NCBI GenBank assembly: GCA_012934845.2
Contig: WNNJ02000628.1
Location: forward strand, 124,001-188,000
Origin: Pomphorhynchus laevis
Taxonomy: Eukaryota > Acanthocephala > Palaeacanthocephala > Echinorhynchida > Pomphorhynchidae
Direction: 5' to 3'
Length of the DNA: 64,000 bases
In this document: positions 45,432 through 57,394 of the stretch, piece by piece
How the letters are laid out: each line of letters starts with the position of its first letter
How positions within the stretch are numbered: position 1 is the stretch's first letter
Notes under the pieces: model-generated
The model's database searches: none
Seen by the model: the letters and a program-made list of their open reading frames with translations, nothing else
Told to the model about the DNA's origin: nothing
Program-made: the position numbers and the translations under genes

Positions 45432-45944
45432 GTGTGGAAATTTAGTGACGGTAATGTAAGTGCACATTTTAAAGATCAAACCTCCACTGGTAGTTATGCG
45501 TCGGTTGCTAAGAATGCGATTTCTCGTACACTTCTTGCTACTTTACGTGTATCACATAGTTCGCCTCTTAAATTCGTTCGCGCTTGTGAACTGAAACTAA
45601 GCGTGCCTCAAATGTTATTATTAGAGGATTACCAACATCAGAAAATGACATATGGGAAGTTCGGAATGTCTCCTTGGTTATTACTAACTACATCTAATAG
45701 TATTTTATCGGACGCTTACAAACTAAAGCATTTGGATATTTACCGTAATGTATTTATTTATCCAGATCTTTCGATTCAAGAAAGAGAAGCTCGTAAACTA
45801 CTCTTAAATGAATTACACGAAAAAAGAAAGTTAGATCCATCTAACTTTTATTTTATACGAGAGAATAGAATAGTTCGATCTTTTAAAAAGCAAATATATT
45901 CTTCAATACCTTCCGAAACGAATATCGTATCTCCTAACAGCTGA
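45432..45944 (+). CDS. LINE ORF1 C-terminal part
   Basis: The 170-codon frame is not coding in its first part: the ORF1 reading enters it near 45655. After that it reads KLKHLDIYRNVFIYPDLS, then ARKLLLNELHEKRKLDPSNF, which resembles ORF1 proteins of CR1/Jockey-type LINEs where a basic strand pairs with a PDLT..QR motif. It is followed within 50 bases by the start of an endonuclease frame. Confidence 0.45.
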   Translation: MWKFSDGNVSAHFKDQTSTGSYASVAKNAISRTLLATLRVSHSSPLKFVRACELKLSVPQMLLLEDYQHQKMTYGKFGMSPWLLLTTSNSILSDAYKLKHLDIYRNVFIYPDLSIQEREARKLLLNELHEKRKLDPSNFYFIRENRIVRSFKKQIYSSIPSETNIVSPNS

Positions 45945-45984
45945 CTAGATAAACGGATCAATACACATGCATCATTTTGCCTTG

Positions 45985-46440
45985 TTTTGTTCAATGTAGA
46001 AGGCCTCCAGTCACTTCTAAACGATGGTATTACATCGTGGCTTAATGATTACGACATTTTGGTCTTGTGTGAAATATTTTGCGGTACATATTTATTATTT
46101 AAATACTTCTACTCCCGGCGATATCAACTATGCGTGGTCGTCCTGTAGGTGGAGTGATTGTAGCAATAAAGCCTTTTTTCGAAAATTGGACTTTCAGATA
46201 ATCTAACGATGTTGTTTATCTTCGTCTTCCAACATTGACCATAATTAGTTGTATTTCAATCCTAAGTTTCCTGCAGCAGATATTATAAGTGAAATGTCTA
46301 CCTTCTTGAGTGAAATGTTCTTCTACATCGGTCGCTATATTATCTCGCATTCCTACTTGCTCTAATTATATTCGCGAAATCTTCAATTTGCCAAAAACTC
46401 AAGCGTTTTCGATTAATGAATCTGAATTTATTCTAAAAAG
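45985..46440 (+). pseudogene. APE-type endonuclease fragment
   Basis: Scattered pieces read LFNVEGLQSLLNDGITSWLN, VLCEIF and RPVGGVIVAIKPFF, matching the first half of the endonuclease of CR1/L2 LINEs. They lie in several frames. The rest of the enzyme is not recognisable. Confidence 0.45.
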
Positions 46441-46834
46441 ATCCAAACTTAACCTTGAGATGTATTTAACACCCATATTTTTAGACTAGGTGACAACAGG
46501 ATTGTTATATTAAGAGACCATTACTATGTAAATTTTCTATTCAAGGTTATCATGATAAATTTTGCATTATTAATTTTCCATTTCATCCAGTCTCCATTCA
46601 ATGTAAATGTATATTCTGCGGCTCTCTGTGTGCATACTTACTGCATGTCTTTTCTTGTCCACATTTGTCTAAATTAGGATTAGCTGAGATTGACAAACTA
46701 CGCAGATCCTGATATACCGCACACCTGCCGAAATTCTTATTGAAGTATCAACATGTAGATAACTTATCTTATATATAGTTCAATTCAATTAATCAACCCG
46801 AATAATACAAGCAGTTGCGAAAATTAATGATTTA

Positions 46835-46935
46835 TTTAAGACGTTTCGGCGATTAAGCCTTTGTCAATTGTAATTTGCTAGAACACTTATAAATTTTCTT
46901 CCAGTTAAAAATTTATAACTGTTCTAGCAAATTAC
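46835..46935. repeat. Hairpin with hammerhead-like box beside it
   Basis: Arms of about 28 bases at 46870-46897 and 46908-46935 (GTAATTTGCTAGAAC and complement). Immediately left, the minus strand reads GACAAAGGCTTAATCGCC followed by GAAAC, like a decayed hammerhead core with an AGGC/GCC helix. Confidence 0.5.
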
Positions 46936-46940
46936 ATTCC

Positions 46941-47060
46941 AGATTATTCCTGTCAGTTCCAGATTATTCCTGTCAGTTCCAGATTATTCCTGTCAGTTCC
47001 AGATTATTCCTGTCAGTTCCAGATTATTCCTGTCAGTTCCAGATTATTCCTGTCAGTTCC
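46941..47060. repeat. Six perfect 20-bp tandem copies
   Basis: AGATTATTCCTGTCAGTTCC is repeated six times without a difference and runs into GCTCGCTACGCTCGCGG. It ends 45 bases before the ATG of the L2-like ORF1, so it may belong to the LINE's 5' region. Confidence 0.9.
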
Positions 47061-47105
47061 GCTCGCTACGCTCGCGGATTGAGCTCAATCTATCGATAAA
47101 AGGTC

Positions 47106-48429
47106 ATGCCTAAAAAAGCGCGATCTCAGATCCCTGTTCCTGATCAACAATCTTCCACATCTAAATGCAATGATGGTTATACCAGCTTTGAAGTTGGATG
47201 CGATTCCAAAGATTGCGATGTATGGACACTTGTTCGTGTTAAAATATCCGACCACTCAGTGTATAAACTTAAACATTTCACTTGCGGTTTTTGTACATCA
47301 GTACGACTACTACAGTTATCCTGCTCATCTACTCCTGTATCACACACTACCACTCAGACCAATGCTGTTTTAGATGTTTCCCTCGCATCAACACCTGACT
47401 TCGCATCATATAATCCCATTATTGAACCTACTCTCTCACACACTCCTCGTTCAACTACGTACCAAACTTCCATTAATCTTTCTCATTCTAACAATGCTAA
47501 CGGCAAAGCTTTTCATCTCGTACCTCCTCTTTCCTATTCCTCCCCCAATCTAAATAAATCTCAAACTTCTTTATTCTCCTCACGAACTCCTTACTCGACC
47601 CCCCTGTATCACCTCTCAATAATTTACACCCTTCCATCAAAATCATTTCCAGTAACATTTCCGATCAACTAATTCAACACTCCATTCCTGTCACTCATGC
47701 CCCAACCTATTTTAATTCTCCTTACTCTACCTCCCACGTAACACTTCCCAATAAGTTACATCCTTCATTTAAAATCATATCCAGTCACATCTCTGATCAA
47801 CCGATTCAACACCCCGCTCCTGTCACACTTGCTCCAACCAATATTAATTCTGTATCAAGCACCCTGTCATTTCCACTTCTATCTGCTCATCTACCTCGAC
47901 TCCAACCAGCTCTGTCCGTCCACCACTTCCACGAAATCGTTTTCCTTCGCGCGATCGCTGTATAATCATACCAAACTTAAAGCTTTCCGAATCTGCTTCT
48001 CCACAATCTCGCCTCGATGATGATGTATCTGCTTTCAGGTCTATCCTAGCAACCATTCTTCCTGATGATAACCCATCACTCTTCAATAATATCGCTCCTG
48101 TATCCTTTATTCGTTTAAACAAATCCACTAAATCAAATCATCTCAGTCCTCCACTCTTAAAAATCGTTTTCCGACATAGTTCACATGCCTCTTCGGTACT
48201 CTCCCAACGTTTTAAACTTCTTACCACTTCATCTACTTGCCGTATCTTTCCTGACCGCTCCCCTTCTGATATTGCCCAGCTCAATTTAGCTCGCATTGAA
48301 AAACATCGACGTGAAACAAACGGCGAGTCATCCTTATCTATACGTAAAATCAACGGAAATTTTCACGTTCTTCACACAAGGCCAAAAATTCGATGGCGTC
48401 CCATCTCTCCCCCTTGTCTTCTTCGCTAG
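47106..48429 (+). pseudogene. L2-like LINE ORF1
   Basis: The start is MPKKARSQIPVPDQQ. Residues 28-62 form a zinc-finger-like unit (GCDSKDCDVW...HFTCGFC, PHD-like spacing). A Pro/Ser/Thr-rich middle follows, including a tandem duplication of about 130 bases (47610-47735 and 47740-47860; ISDQLIQHSIPVTHAP and ISDQPIQHPAPVTLAP). The C-terminal part (about 47990-48429) reads RIFPDRSPSDIAQLNLARIE, then RRETNGESSLSIRKINGNFH, typical of the RNA-binding part of ORF1. There are at least two frame changes, one at the C-run 47599-47604. The stop is TAG at 48427. Confidence 0.62.
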
Positions 48430-51302
48430 TCGATCTCGCTCCTAAGCATACTTTTCGTCTTAGTCTATTCAATACTCGCTCCATTCTTCATAAAGCTGAT
48501 ATGCTTCTCGATATCTTCGATCAATTATCTATCGATATTCTCTGCATTACCGAATCCTGGCACACTGACTCCAACGATCTTGCTATTCGTCGTCTATGTC
48601 GCTCTGGTTGTTCTCTAGTTGAATCAGCTCGTCAAATTACATCTCATACATCTACTGCGTCTAACCATGGCGGTATTGTTGCCATTGCTCGTCACCCAAT
48701 GTCTTTACGTAAAATCAACGTTAACATCCGTTACACCTCGTTCGAATTACTCATATGCAGATTATCAACGCCTTTCCCTCTGGAACTTGTGATTGTATAC
48801 CGTTCAGGTTCATTTGCCCCATCACGTATCTTCTTTAACGACCTTGCAGATCTAATGTCTCACTGTTCATTGTCTTATACTCCTTCTTTTGTTCTCGGTG
48901 ACTTTAACATTCGTCTTGATCGCCCGTCTGACTCTGACTCTATCACTTTAACTAATCTTTTTTCTGATTTTAACTATAAATTACTTTCAACAAGCCCAAC
49001 TCATATTCTCGGCGGTGCTCTCGACATCATTGCTGTTCCTAACTGCTTCAATGACTATACCTCCTTGTCAATTACTGATCCTGGTTTGTCCGATCATTTC
49101 CTTGTCACTCTTACTCTTACTCGTCCCCATCCTCCTTCTCCGCCTTTACCATTATCTACACCAAGTCGACCCTGGAAGCTTCTCGATATCCCTATTCTCT
49201 GCACATCCTTACTCAATTCTTCACTCTTTTCACTTCCTCTTAACTATCTCTCTCCCGATGATCTCTGCATTCTGTTTGATTCTGAACTTACGTCGATCCT
49301 CAATAACCTTCTACCTAGTCGACTTCGACGTTCCCAGCGCTTGCGCCATGCTCCCTGGTTCGATTCTGACTGTAGTCTTTCTAAGCGTCGACTCCGTCAC
49401 TCTTTTCGTATGTATAAACGCTTTCTTAAACGTTCACCCAACTCACTCTCTCCAAATCTTCGTGATTCCTACTTTTCTCAACGCCGTTCACATCTCATTC
49501 TTATACGTACTAAACGTACTCTCTTTTGGCGAAATCAACTCGAGTCATCTTCCAACTCTAAATCTCATTGGAAAATCTTAAACTCAATTCTTTCACGATC
49601 ATCATCCACTTGTAATATAAATCCTGATGAATTTTCTTCTTATCTACAAACTAAGCTATCTAATTTACTTTCCCTACTACCCATAGCCCCCTTGTACCCA
49701 CTCTTATCTTTAAATACTTCCCTCCCAGAACTATTCCACCTTCTTCCCGTTTCGTCTGATGAAGTTTCTTCGGTTCTGCTGTCATTACCTAATAAAACCT
49801 CTCCTTCTGACCCAATTCCCACTCACTTGCTTAAAAATATCTGCTCCTTTATCTTACCCTTCCTAACCACATTGTTCAACTCGTCCATCCGTAGCCGTAC
49901 ATTTCCTTCCATCTGGAAATGCGCCACTGTTCGTCCTATCATCAAAAAGCAATCTCTCGACTCTTCACTACCATCTTCGTACCGTCCAATCTCACTTCTC
50001 CCAACCCTCTCTAAACTCCTTGAGCGTCTCGTTCTTAAGCAAGTTAATACATATCTCTATTCCTCTAACTTATTTCCTCCCTTCCAAGCCGCTTTTCGCT
50101 CTAATTACTCTACCGAAATTGCATGTCTTAAAGTTTATAACGACTTACTCATATCGCGCGATCATAAATTATGTAGTGTCATAGTTTCTCTTGATCTATC
50201 GTCTGCTTTTGACATCGTCGATCACTCGATTCTTCTCCATCGCCTTCGTCATGATTATGGCTTCTCTTTACCCACTGTATCATGGTTTTCTTCATATCTA
50301 TCAAACCGTACATTTCGCGTATATTCTAACTCTTCTCTCTCCCATCCTTCGTCCATTCCGTCCGGTGTTCCGCAAGGCTCCGTATTAGGCCCTATACTTT
50401 TCTCTCTTCTTCTTGGTGATTTGTCTTCGATTTCTCATAAATTTAACTTCCATGTTATGTAATATGCTGATGACATTCTCATCTATGCTCATGCACCTGT
50501 TTATCGTATTCGCGATCTTAGTGTTTCTGCTTCCGACTGTCTTGTCTCAATTTCCAATCATCTTTCTTCCCTTCGCCTTTCTCTGAATCCTGATAAATCC
50601 AAAATTATGTGGATCCTACCTCGACGCCTCGGCTTCGAACCTCCCTCCGTATCATTAAATTCTACAATTCTTCCTATCGTTGATAATCTCGTTTTCCTAG
50701 GCTTCCATTTTGACAACCGACTTTCACTTAAACCTTTCGTTAGAGATAAAGTACGCTCATCTACCTTGATACTCCGCAACCTCCGTCAAGTTCGTAGATT
50801 GATCGATTTCCCTTCTTGTATGACTCTCATATCATCTCTCCTTTTTTCTAGACTCGATTATTGTCTTAGTCTATTTTCCAACTCACCTAAATCCACTCTT
50901 CTTCCCCTACAACGCATCGTCAACGCAGCTGTCCGAATTCTCCTCCGTCTTCGTCGTTTTGATCACACATCCTACCATCTTGCTTCTCTCGATTTGCCTA
51001 CAATTTATTGTCGTGTTCAAATTCGTCTTCTTATCGTTGCTTTCCGCCTTGTAACTTTTCATACCCCTTCATTTCTCAACCTTCCTTTTCTTGATAATTC
51101 CCGTCCTGTTTACTGTTCCTTGCGTTCCTGTAATTCCCTTCTTTTACATGTCCCAAACTACTCTACCTCCTTTGGACTCCGCTCCTTCCTGGTGGCTGCT
51201 CCTCTATCGTGGAATCATCTGCCCATTCATATACGCCAATCAACTTCCCTGCAGTGCTTCAAACGACAAATCCGATCCCATTTTAACAATTTAACTGCTT
51301 GA
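48393..51302 (+). pseudogene. L2-like LINE ORF2: APE endonuclease and reverse transcriptase, one stop
   Basis: One frame of 970 codons. The APE endonuclease comes first: SLFNTRSILHK (residue about 28), ITESWH (53), VYRSG, LGDFNIRLD (168) and LSDHF (229). The reverse transcriptase follows: PDPIPTHLLK, RPISLLPTLSKLLERL, SLDLSSAFDIVDH (600), SGVPQGSVLGPILF (655) and YADDILIYA (691). The C-terminal part ends RQIRSHFNNLTA. The only break seen is TAA at 50460-50462, directly ahead of YADD; the relative at 26415 has CAG there, so CAA to TAA is the simplest cause. Both catalytic sites are otherwise intact. This is probably the youngest LINE in the window. Confidence 0.82.
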
Positions 51303-51385
51303 CTTTCTCATTTTTGTTTGTGGACTTGTAAGCGTACAGCTTGTACGCATTTGCCACATTAAATAAATTTGTATTATTATTCAAG

Positions 51386-51870
51386 ATCTTGGAGTGATCG
51401 TAAATTGAAGCTTATCGGTCATCCCACATACCAGTCATACAGTTGCCAAATGCCGTCAAATTTTAGGAGTTATTAGAAGGACCATTGGCCAGCTTGACGC
51501 ATCCAGTTTTAAGTTAATTTACAATGCTTTTGTCTTATCTTTAATGAGAAACGCTTCACCTGCATGCCACTCTCAAACTACGACAGAGATGAACCTGTAC
51601 GAATCCATATTACGCAAGGTCACACATCTTGTACCCACCCAACGCAAGCTCTCACACATTTTTAGACTCCACGCACTTGGTGTGACCACAGTGAAGAAAT
51701 CTTTAAAGTCCCATGATTTAATGTTTGTTTGGACAACGCTTAATGTTCAAAAAGGGCAGAGGGAACATGTTTGTCGTAAACTGTTCAAACTTAGAAATTC
51801 AAATAGGTTGAGGGGACATCACCTCACGTTAAAGACCTACATTCGTCCACGAAGAAGATTTAAATGACAC
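51386..51870 (+). pseudogene. CR1-like LINE, 3' part
   Basis: The frame at 51544-51867 and the bases before it carry the C-terminal reverse-transcriptase and thumb region (VAKCRQILGVIRRT, then VTHLVPTQRKLSHIFRLHAL and RGHHLTLKTY). It is a different lineage from the L2-like element it adjoins and similar to 58785-59504. No catalytic motif remains. Confidence 0.6.
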
Positions 51871-51894
51871 AATTATCAACCGAACGTAGAAAAG

Positions 51895-52425
51895 CTGGAA
51901 TAAATTAAATCAGCTAACTGAGTCCACGTATTGAATATAATTATAAAATAAACAAAACATAATAATGCTAAATCAAAATTTAATAATTAAATAATAAAAT
52001 TAATAATTGTTTTTAGATTTTCTATAATTTAAATCAAGTTAAAATAAAAAATTGAAATTTAAAATAAACGTCATTTTTATGAATTGACTAATAAATAACA
52101 GACGTTGTATCAGAATAAGAATTAGAGGTCATCAGGAGGAACTGCTATGCTATTAGGTTTCGGCCCCTAACTCCTCTACCCAACATAGCAGCGGGGCCAA
52201 ATACATGCTAATGATGTATTTCCTCTGAAATAACTATCTAGTATCTTATTCTAATACAAAGTATATTATTTATTATCCATCCATAAAAATTTGCCACTTT
52301 AGAGTTTAAATTTATTCTTTATATTATTGTGTTGATTTATATATTTTACTATTTTCTGCTTGATGTTATTTTTATAGTAACCTAGTTTAAAATATGTATC
52401 TATTAAATTATTTAAATGATTTTGA
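51895..52425 (-). mobile_element. Penelope-like 3' fragment
   Basis: It contains the AT-rich tail, the structured block (52095-52235) and the last 45 or so codons of the reverse transcriptase (about 52425-52283), matching 3625-4140 nearly base for base. It is truncated at 52425. Confidence 0.7.
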
Positions 52426-52429
52426 AGTT

Positions 52430-53690
52430 TACATTTTAAAGTGTAAACACCTTGGGAACATCTTGTAAACACCAAGCTACTAAGTCAAGTGGTTTCGGCC
52501 TCCAGTATTTTGTCCTTCAAGAAAAGTCTGAAGAATGTACTAACTTAGAACAATCGGATTTTCATTGATATTTTTCCCTGTACCCAGCCTGTACGAGCTC
52601 TACGCGTTTTTGCTGCTGTTGTATTTAATAATATATACAAATTCTAAATCAAATTTTGGTCTGAATATGTTTATTTTTAAAGCAATTGCATTCATATATA
52701 CAGATTCATATCAATACGGAATAATAAGGACACATACAGGCCCAACACTGGTTAAAATAATTGTTTGGATTATAAATACCTACAAGATAATGTATGATAA
52801 TATATAAAAATAAGTTAACTCATAACTTCAACAAGTTAAAATCATGGTCAAACTTAGGAAGACTATCATATTCAATGTTCAAGTGGACCATCATATTCAA
52901 TGTTAAAGTGAAGAATGTAGTGTGTGGACAAGTGTATCGTTTCCGGAGAAAAAGAAAGCTACACTATCGAATAAATCCTTTTACTGTGGATATTGCTGCG
53001 CGTCTTTGCTAATTCATTTGAAGGCAAAATCTACGACCCTGGTTCGCAGTCAACCGAGTGATAATTCCCTTGGAGACATAATCTTTACCGATTTATAGAA
53101 ACATAAATGTCACTCAAAGAAAATAGGATATGCATTCCTCATCTACTATGATACATGGAGAGTCGAATCTAAGTAACGAAAGGCCTTGTGACTATAAATC
53201 ACCCCATCAACGCTTGCAAATAATTCAATAAACATAGGTTTGACTTTACGGGGTGATGGTGTCATCAAGGATGCTCAGGTGCGTTCACCAGCTGTATCTA
53301 TATTTATCGAAATATTTATATTAATATTAATATTTATTATATTAATATTAATATATTTATCGAAATATTTATATTTCGATAATATTTATATATTAATATT
53401 TATTATATTAATATTAATATATTTGTCGAAATATTTATCTATATTTCATGTGGGCGCAACCGAGGATGCACTGTCAACTTTTTTGTAGTATAGCACAGCA
53501 AAAAAAAGTAAAAGTTTCCAGCCGAAAAGACAGGTTCATCAACCGATGGTTAGCAAACAGTTGTCCATACATCGCAGCCTATTCCATCACATCCCACTTG
53601 TTGCGTAATATAATAATTATTATTAAATACAAGGCGTTAGCTGAGAAGCTGTTTTGCCTGATCAAAAAAATTACAAATTAATTCAGTAAA
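52430..53690. other. Intergenic with an AT-rich direct repeat
   Basis: At 53285-53450 the block AATATTTATATTAATATTAA is repeated twice around TTTATCGAAATATT. No gene is supported; the 60-80 codon frames here have no domain. Confidence 0.4.
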
Positions 53691-53694
53691 TTGT

Positions 53695-55260
53695 CAGCAT
53701 TAAGATCAGCAGGATTCAAGGTATTCGTTGAAGTGCGAGTGTCGATTCTCCATCCATGCTAGGCACAATCGCTTGAAGTGCTTAACCAGAGAAGCAGCGA
53801 CGACTTTCTCAGGCAACATATTCCACAAGTTGAGCGCGCGATGTGACAGTCAAAAGTTGGCAGGCAATTAAGAATGGTGCTTCTTATACAGCGATTTCGA
53901 GTGACCGCGTAATGTCTTACTTCTCAATCCAATGATTTTAGCGGGGGGAAGCCATCAAGTTTGTTTGAAATCGCCCAAAGGCAGGATAAGTCTAGTAAGA
54001 CAAATCTGTCACGAATCGATCTTATCCCTAGCGCACGCAGCCGCATGCGGTAGGACGTTCCATCCCTAAAGCATATCCTTGAACCTCTATTCAGTACCGA
54101 CTCATAGTCGAGCAATTCTCGCTTAGTGGTAGGAAATAATGCAGGGATGCAGTACTCCAGATGATGGCTGACTAGTGAAGAAAATAAGATACTAAGCATT
54201 GGAGGTGACAGTCTGAGAAAAGTATTTTTGATGTAGTACAATGCCCTAGTTGCTTATATCCTTGCGTGCTCACTATTCAATCGTGTTTTAAGAGAGTGAT
54301 GAATTATTTCACCTAAGTCTTTATGGTGTTCAACTTCATTTAAAACGAACTGCCAATGCGATACTGGGACGACGAAGTAGTCTTCTCCATTCTCATCAAA
54401 ACACATTTATCAACATTTAACACGAGTCTAGTGGTTTCACACCATTCAATAGGCAGTCCAGATCGTCTTGTAGTGACTGATAATTGGTAGGAGTACAAAC
54501 AACAGTCTAGATTTTTAAATCATCAGCATATGCTAAAACCGGGTTCTTTAAACGCAGGAGCAGGTCATTAAGAAATACGACAAAAAGAAGAGGGCTAATA
54601 ACATATCCTTGAGGTACACCAGGAAGTACCATAGAGCTCTTTGAAAGAACACCACCAACTCTTACTTGTAATGACCGCAAAGATAAGAAATTCTTAATCC
54701 ACCTAATAGTCTAAAAATGAAAACCATAGTGAGCAAGCAATGATACGATACCATCATGAGGGACACAGTCAAAGGCCTTAGAAAAGTCCAAACCACCTGC
54801 CAGACGAACTGATTAAAGTCTACCGTAGAGTTGCATGAAACTGCAACGATCTTTGCTAGATGATTAGCAATCTGGGCTTCTCCTGTCAGAACTCCATCCA
54901 CCGAGTGAATGAAGTTAATTCCCGATTGAACGTTTCGGGAACTACGAACGTAGGACCATAATCTCTCCGGATGATGAGAAATACACATTGCAATGTTGTT
55001 CTCAAATGATTGACTTTTTAATTTTAGCCTGTTACAAAGATTCCGATAAGCTTTATACTCAATACGAGTAGACGGATTTGTTCTAGACCAATGGCATAAT
55101 GAGTTTCTAATTTTCAGGGCTGAACGGACCTGGTAGTCCAACCAAGGAGGGCGCGAGATGCCCGATATAAGGCGAAACCGTTGGACGTACGCAATAAACG
55201 GGCCGACAAGTGTTCATAAATTTCTGGAATTGATATTTCATAATTAATAGTATTTGCTTG
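53695..55260 (-). pseudogene. CR1-like LINE, central to 3' part
   Basis: Minus-strand pieces in order: a helical region with HPERLWSYVRSSR (54950), KAFDCVPHDGIVSLLAHYGF (54780), VPQGYVISPLLF (54620), AYADDLKI (54520), SSGVLHP/LEYCIPALFPTTKRELL (54140) and the end HRALNLWNMLPEKVVA (53840). All belong to one reverse transcriptase. Many breaks are present. Confidence 0.65.
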
Positions 55261-55283
55261 GTTCCAATGTAACCAAGCAAATA
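55251..55283. repeat. 13-bp palindrome, 7-base loop
   Basis: TATTTGCTTGGTT, loop CCAATGT, then its exact complement. It lies at the 5' edge of the CR1-like relic. Confidence 0.65.
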
Positions 55284-55920
55284 ATCAAGCAATGTAACCA
55301 TGCATTGATTGATTTAAAGTTGAATTTTGAACAGTAGCGATATAACTGCTTTTAAGAGGCCGACTACGAAATTTTGCCATTGGATCAATATCAACGGTTG
55401 TTATTTGTATCGCTCTTTTTTTGTGTTTCAGCCTGTGAATATTAATATTGTAATCAGACTGAACAATTATAGCTTTTAATGCGTTTATTTTACTCCAAGA
55501 AGTTATACAAGAGGGAAATCCAATTAAGTATAAAGTTGTAAGTATTTATAACCAGTGATATAAAAATAAATTAATATTTTATTTATTCTGCTTTGAAATT
55601 CCAAATAAAATAGTTATATTAATTTGTAATATATGAATTTTAACTACTGAAATTTTTAATACTAATTTTATTTTATATCAAATTCCAGCAACACTAGCTA
55701 ATTAATCACTTGTTTTATGCAAACAAATTTGAAAATACTTATATTTTATAATGCTTATCTTTTGAGATACTTATTTTTTTGTTGATTTCGTTATATTTTT
55801 GGTTACGATATAATTACATTTTAGCTTATTAAGTTTAGATTATTACAATAAGTTTAGATTATTCACAATTAAACTTTAGTTTTTAAGTTCTCGCCATTTT
55901 AATTATATTTTGAACTATAT

Positions 55921-57394
55921 TTTGAACCCTGATCACTGGAGACAATCTTACGTCATCCCCATTCATAAAAAGGGTAGCAGAGACGATCCGTTCAATTATT
56001 GTGCAGTATGCCTGACAAGTATTGTATGCAAATACCTCGAGAGGTTTGTGCATAAATACATTACCACTCACATGGGAAGAGGTAAGCTACTACACCCATC
56101 TTTGCATGGCTTTCGTACCGGCAGGTCCTGCCTTAGCAATCTAATTACGGCACGTGAAAGTTGGATAGACATAGTTGCAAACGGGGATATGGTTGATGTA
56201 ATTTACATTGACTTTAGTAGGGCGTTCGACCGTGTACCGCACGATCTTTTGCTCTTATTATTGGCTGAATACGGGATTGATCCGAGTGTAGTTCGTTGGA
56301 TCGAGTCGTTCCTGAAAGGTCGATCATATCAAGTTAGGTTAGGGAGTAGCCTTTCTCCTCCACGAAATACTTACGCAGGTGTTCCTCAGGGATCGGTCCT
56401 GGGACCCTTGTTATTCAATATTTTTCTTCAGGATCTACTTGTAAGATTAGAATGTGATGTACTAGCGTTTGCGGATGACCTGAAGTTATGGAAGTGTGTT
56501 CGTTCATATGATAACTGTTTGGAGCTTCAATATGACCTCGACACTATAAGCATATGGAGCAGGACGACGGGCTTGCTTTTGAATACCTCGAAATGCAGTC
56601 ACATGCACTTAAGAGTTAAGAAATTTTCTTTTGTGTATAGTTTAGGTGGTGAGCCAATTGAGCAGGTACAGTGCACTAGAGACTTAGGGGTACTTGTGCA
56701 CGAATCGTTAAAGAGTCGTCCAAACACAGACGGCATTATTCAGTCGACCAGACAATTGAGCTATGTGCTTCGTAGGTGCATTCGTTACCCATCTGTGTTT
56801 TGTCTTAAAGTGATGTACAACTCAATAATTAGGCCCATTCTTTTATACTGTACACCAGCAACATTTCCGTGCACGCGAGGCGAGCTGAATGATTTAGAAA
56901 ATGTTCTTCGCAGGTTGACGAGGTGCTGTCGTCTTCCGAGTAGTTATTCTTATAGGGATCGCTTGCGAGAGATAGGCATACCGTCGGTTCGGTCTGCGAT
57001 AGTGTGTAGCGACATCTTATGCTTCAGAGATATGTTACTCGGACGTGATGGCTGGCCGGCCAATTGTATCCAGAGGAACAAACGTGATACGAATCGGGGC
57101 CACTCTTTGACTGTGAAAACGCTGCACCATGGGAAGCTGTCTAGAATCAGTCGCCTATCGCACCGGGCGGTGAGGATGTGGAACTTACTTCCGGAGGATA
57201 TGGCCGCTATTCAGAGTAGACAGCAGTTCATGCGGAGGATGGAGCAATGGCTGTGCGAGACAAACTCACAGTCTATACCGGATCGTTATCCTTGGGAGGA
57301 ATGTTAAATTTTTTTTATTTGTTTTTCTTTTTTTTTCATGTGATCAGACAAAACAGCCCTACGGCTACAGTCTTGTAATTGAATAAATAAATAA
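55921..57394 (+). mobile_element. CR1-like LINE, 5'-truncated
   Basis: It begins in the reverse transcriptase, ends in the 3' region CTACGGCTACAGTCTTGTAA and a short (AAAT)n run, and is flanked by TATTTT-type bases shared with the empty site. The lack of frame damage suggests a fairly recent insertion. Confidence 0.75.
55924..57306 (+). CDS. CR1-like reverse transcriptase, truncated but unbroken
   Basis: About 460 residues without a stop. Motifs: HWRQSYVIPIHKKGSRDDPF, YIDFSRAFDRVPHDLL (near residue 101), GVPQGSVLGPLLF (near 156), AFADDLKLW (near 186), then the thumb and the ending RLSHRAVRMWNLLPEDM, typical of CR1 LINEs. The endonuclease and the N-terminal RT part were lost by 5' truncation on insertion. 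There is no native start codon, so it is probably not expressed as a working protein. It is open to the stop at 57305-57307. Confidence 0.78.

Larger units (their letters stand above)
44600..46720 (+). mobile_element. Chimeric LINE: RLE-like N-terminus joined to CR1/L2-like ORF1 and endonuclease
   Basis: The first frame (44977-45171) has the Cys cluster KCCACNGVNAVYRSCACVNA of the RLE-type LINEs. From about 45189 the sequence changes to a LINE ORF1 (CTNINCPV...W...FCEYC zinc-finger-like, then KLKHLDIYRNVFIYPDLS), followed by the start of an APE-like endonuclease (LFNVEGLQSLLN near 45990; GRPVGGVIVAIKP near 46125). It ends before any reverse transcriptase. The GCTCGCTACGCTCGCGG sequence at 44606 recurs at 47061, ahead of the next LINE. 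Confidence 0.55.
46941..51385 (+). mobile_element. L2-like LINE, nearly complete
   Basis: It has a 5' tandem repeat, ORF1 (47106-48429, shifted frames), ORF2 (48393-51302, one stop) and a 3' region with the hairpin-like GTAAGCGTACAGCTTGTACGC. The two ORFs overlap by 37 bases, a normal arrangement for such LINEs. Codon use is C/T-rich and unlike the flanks, a further sign of one coherent element. Confidence 0.78.

Noticed and set aside
46941-47060. CRISPR array
   Set aside because: Direct 20-bp units with no spacers, in animal DNA; a simple tandem repeat.
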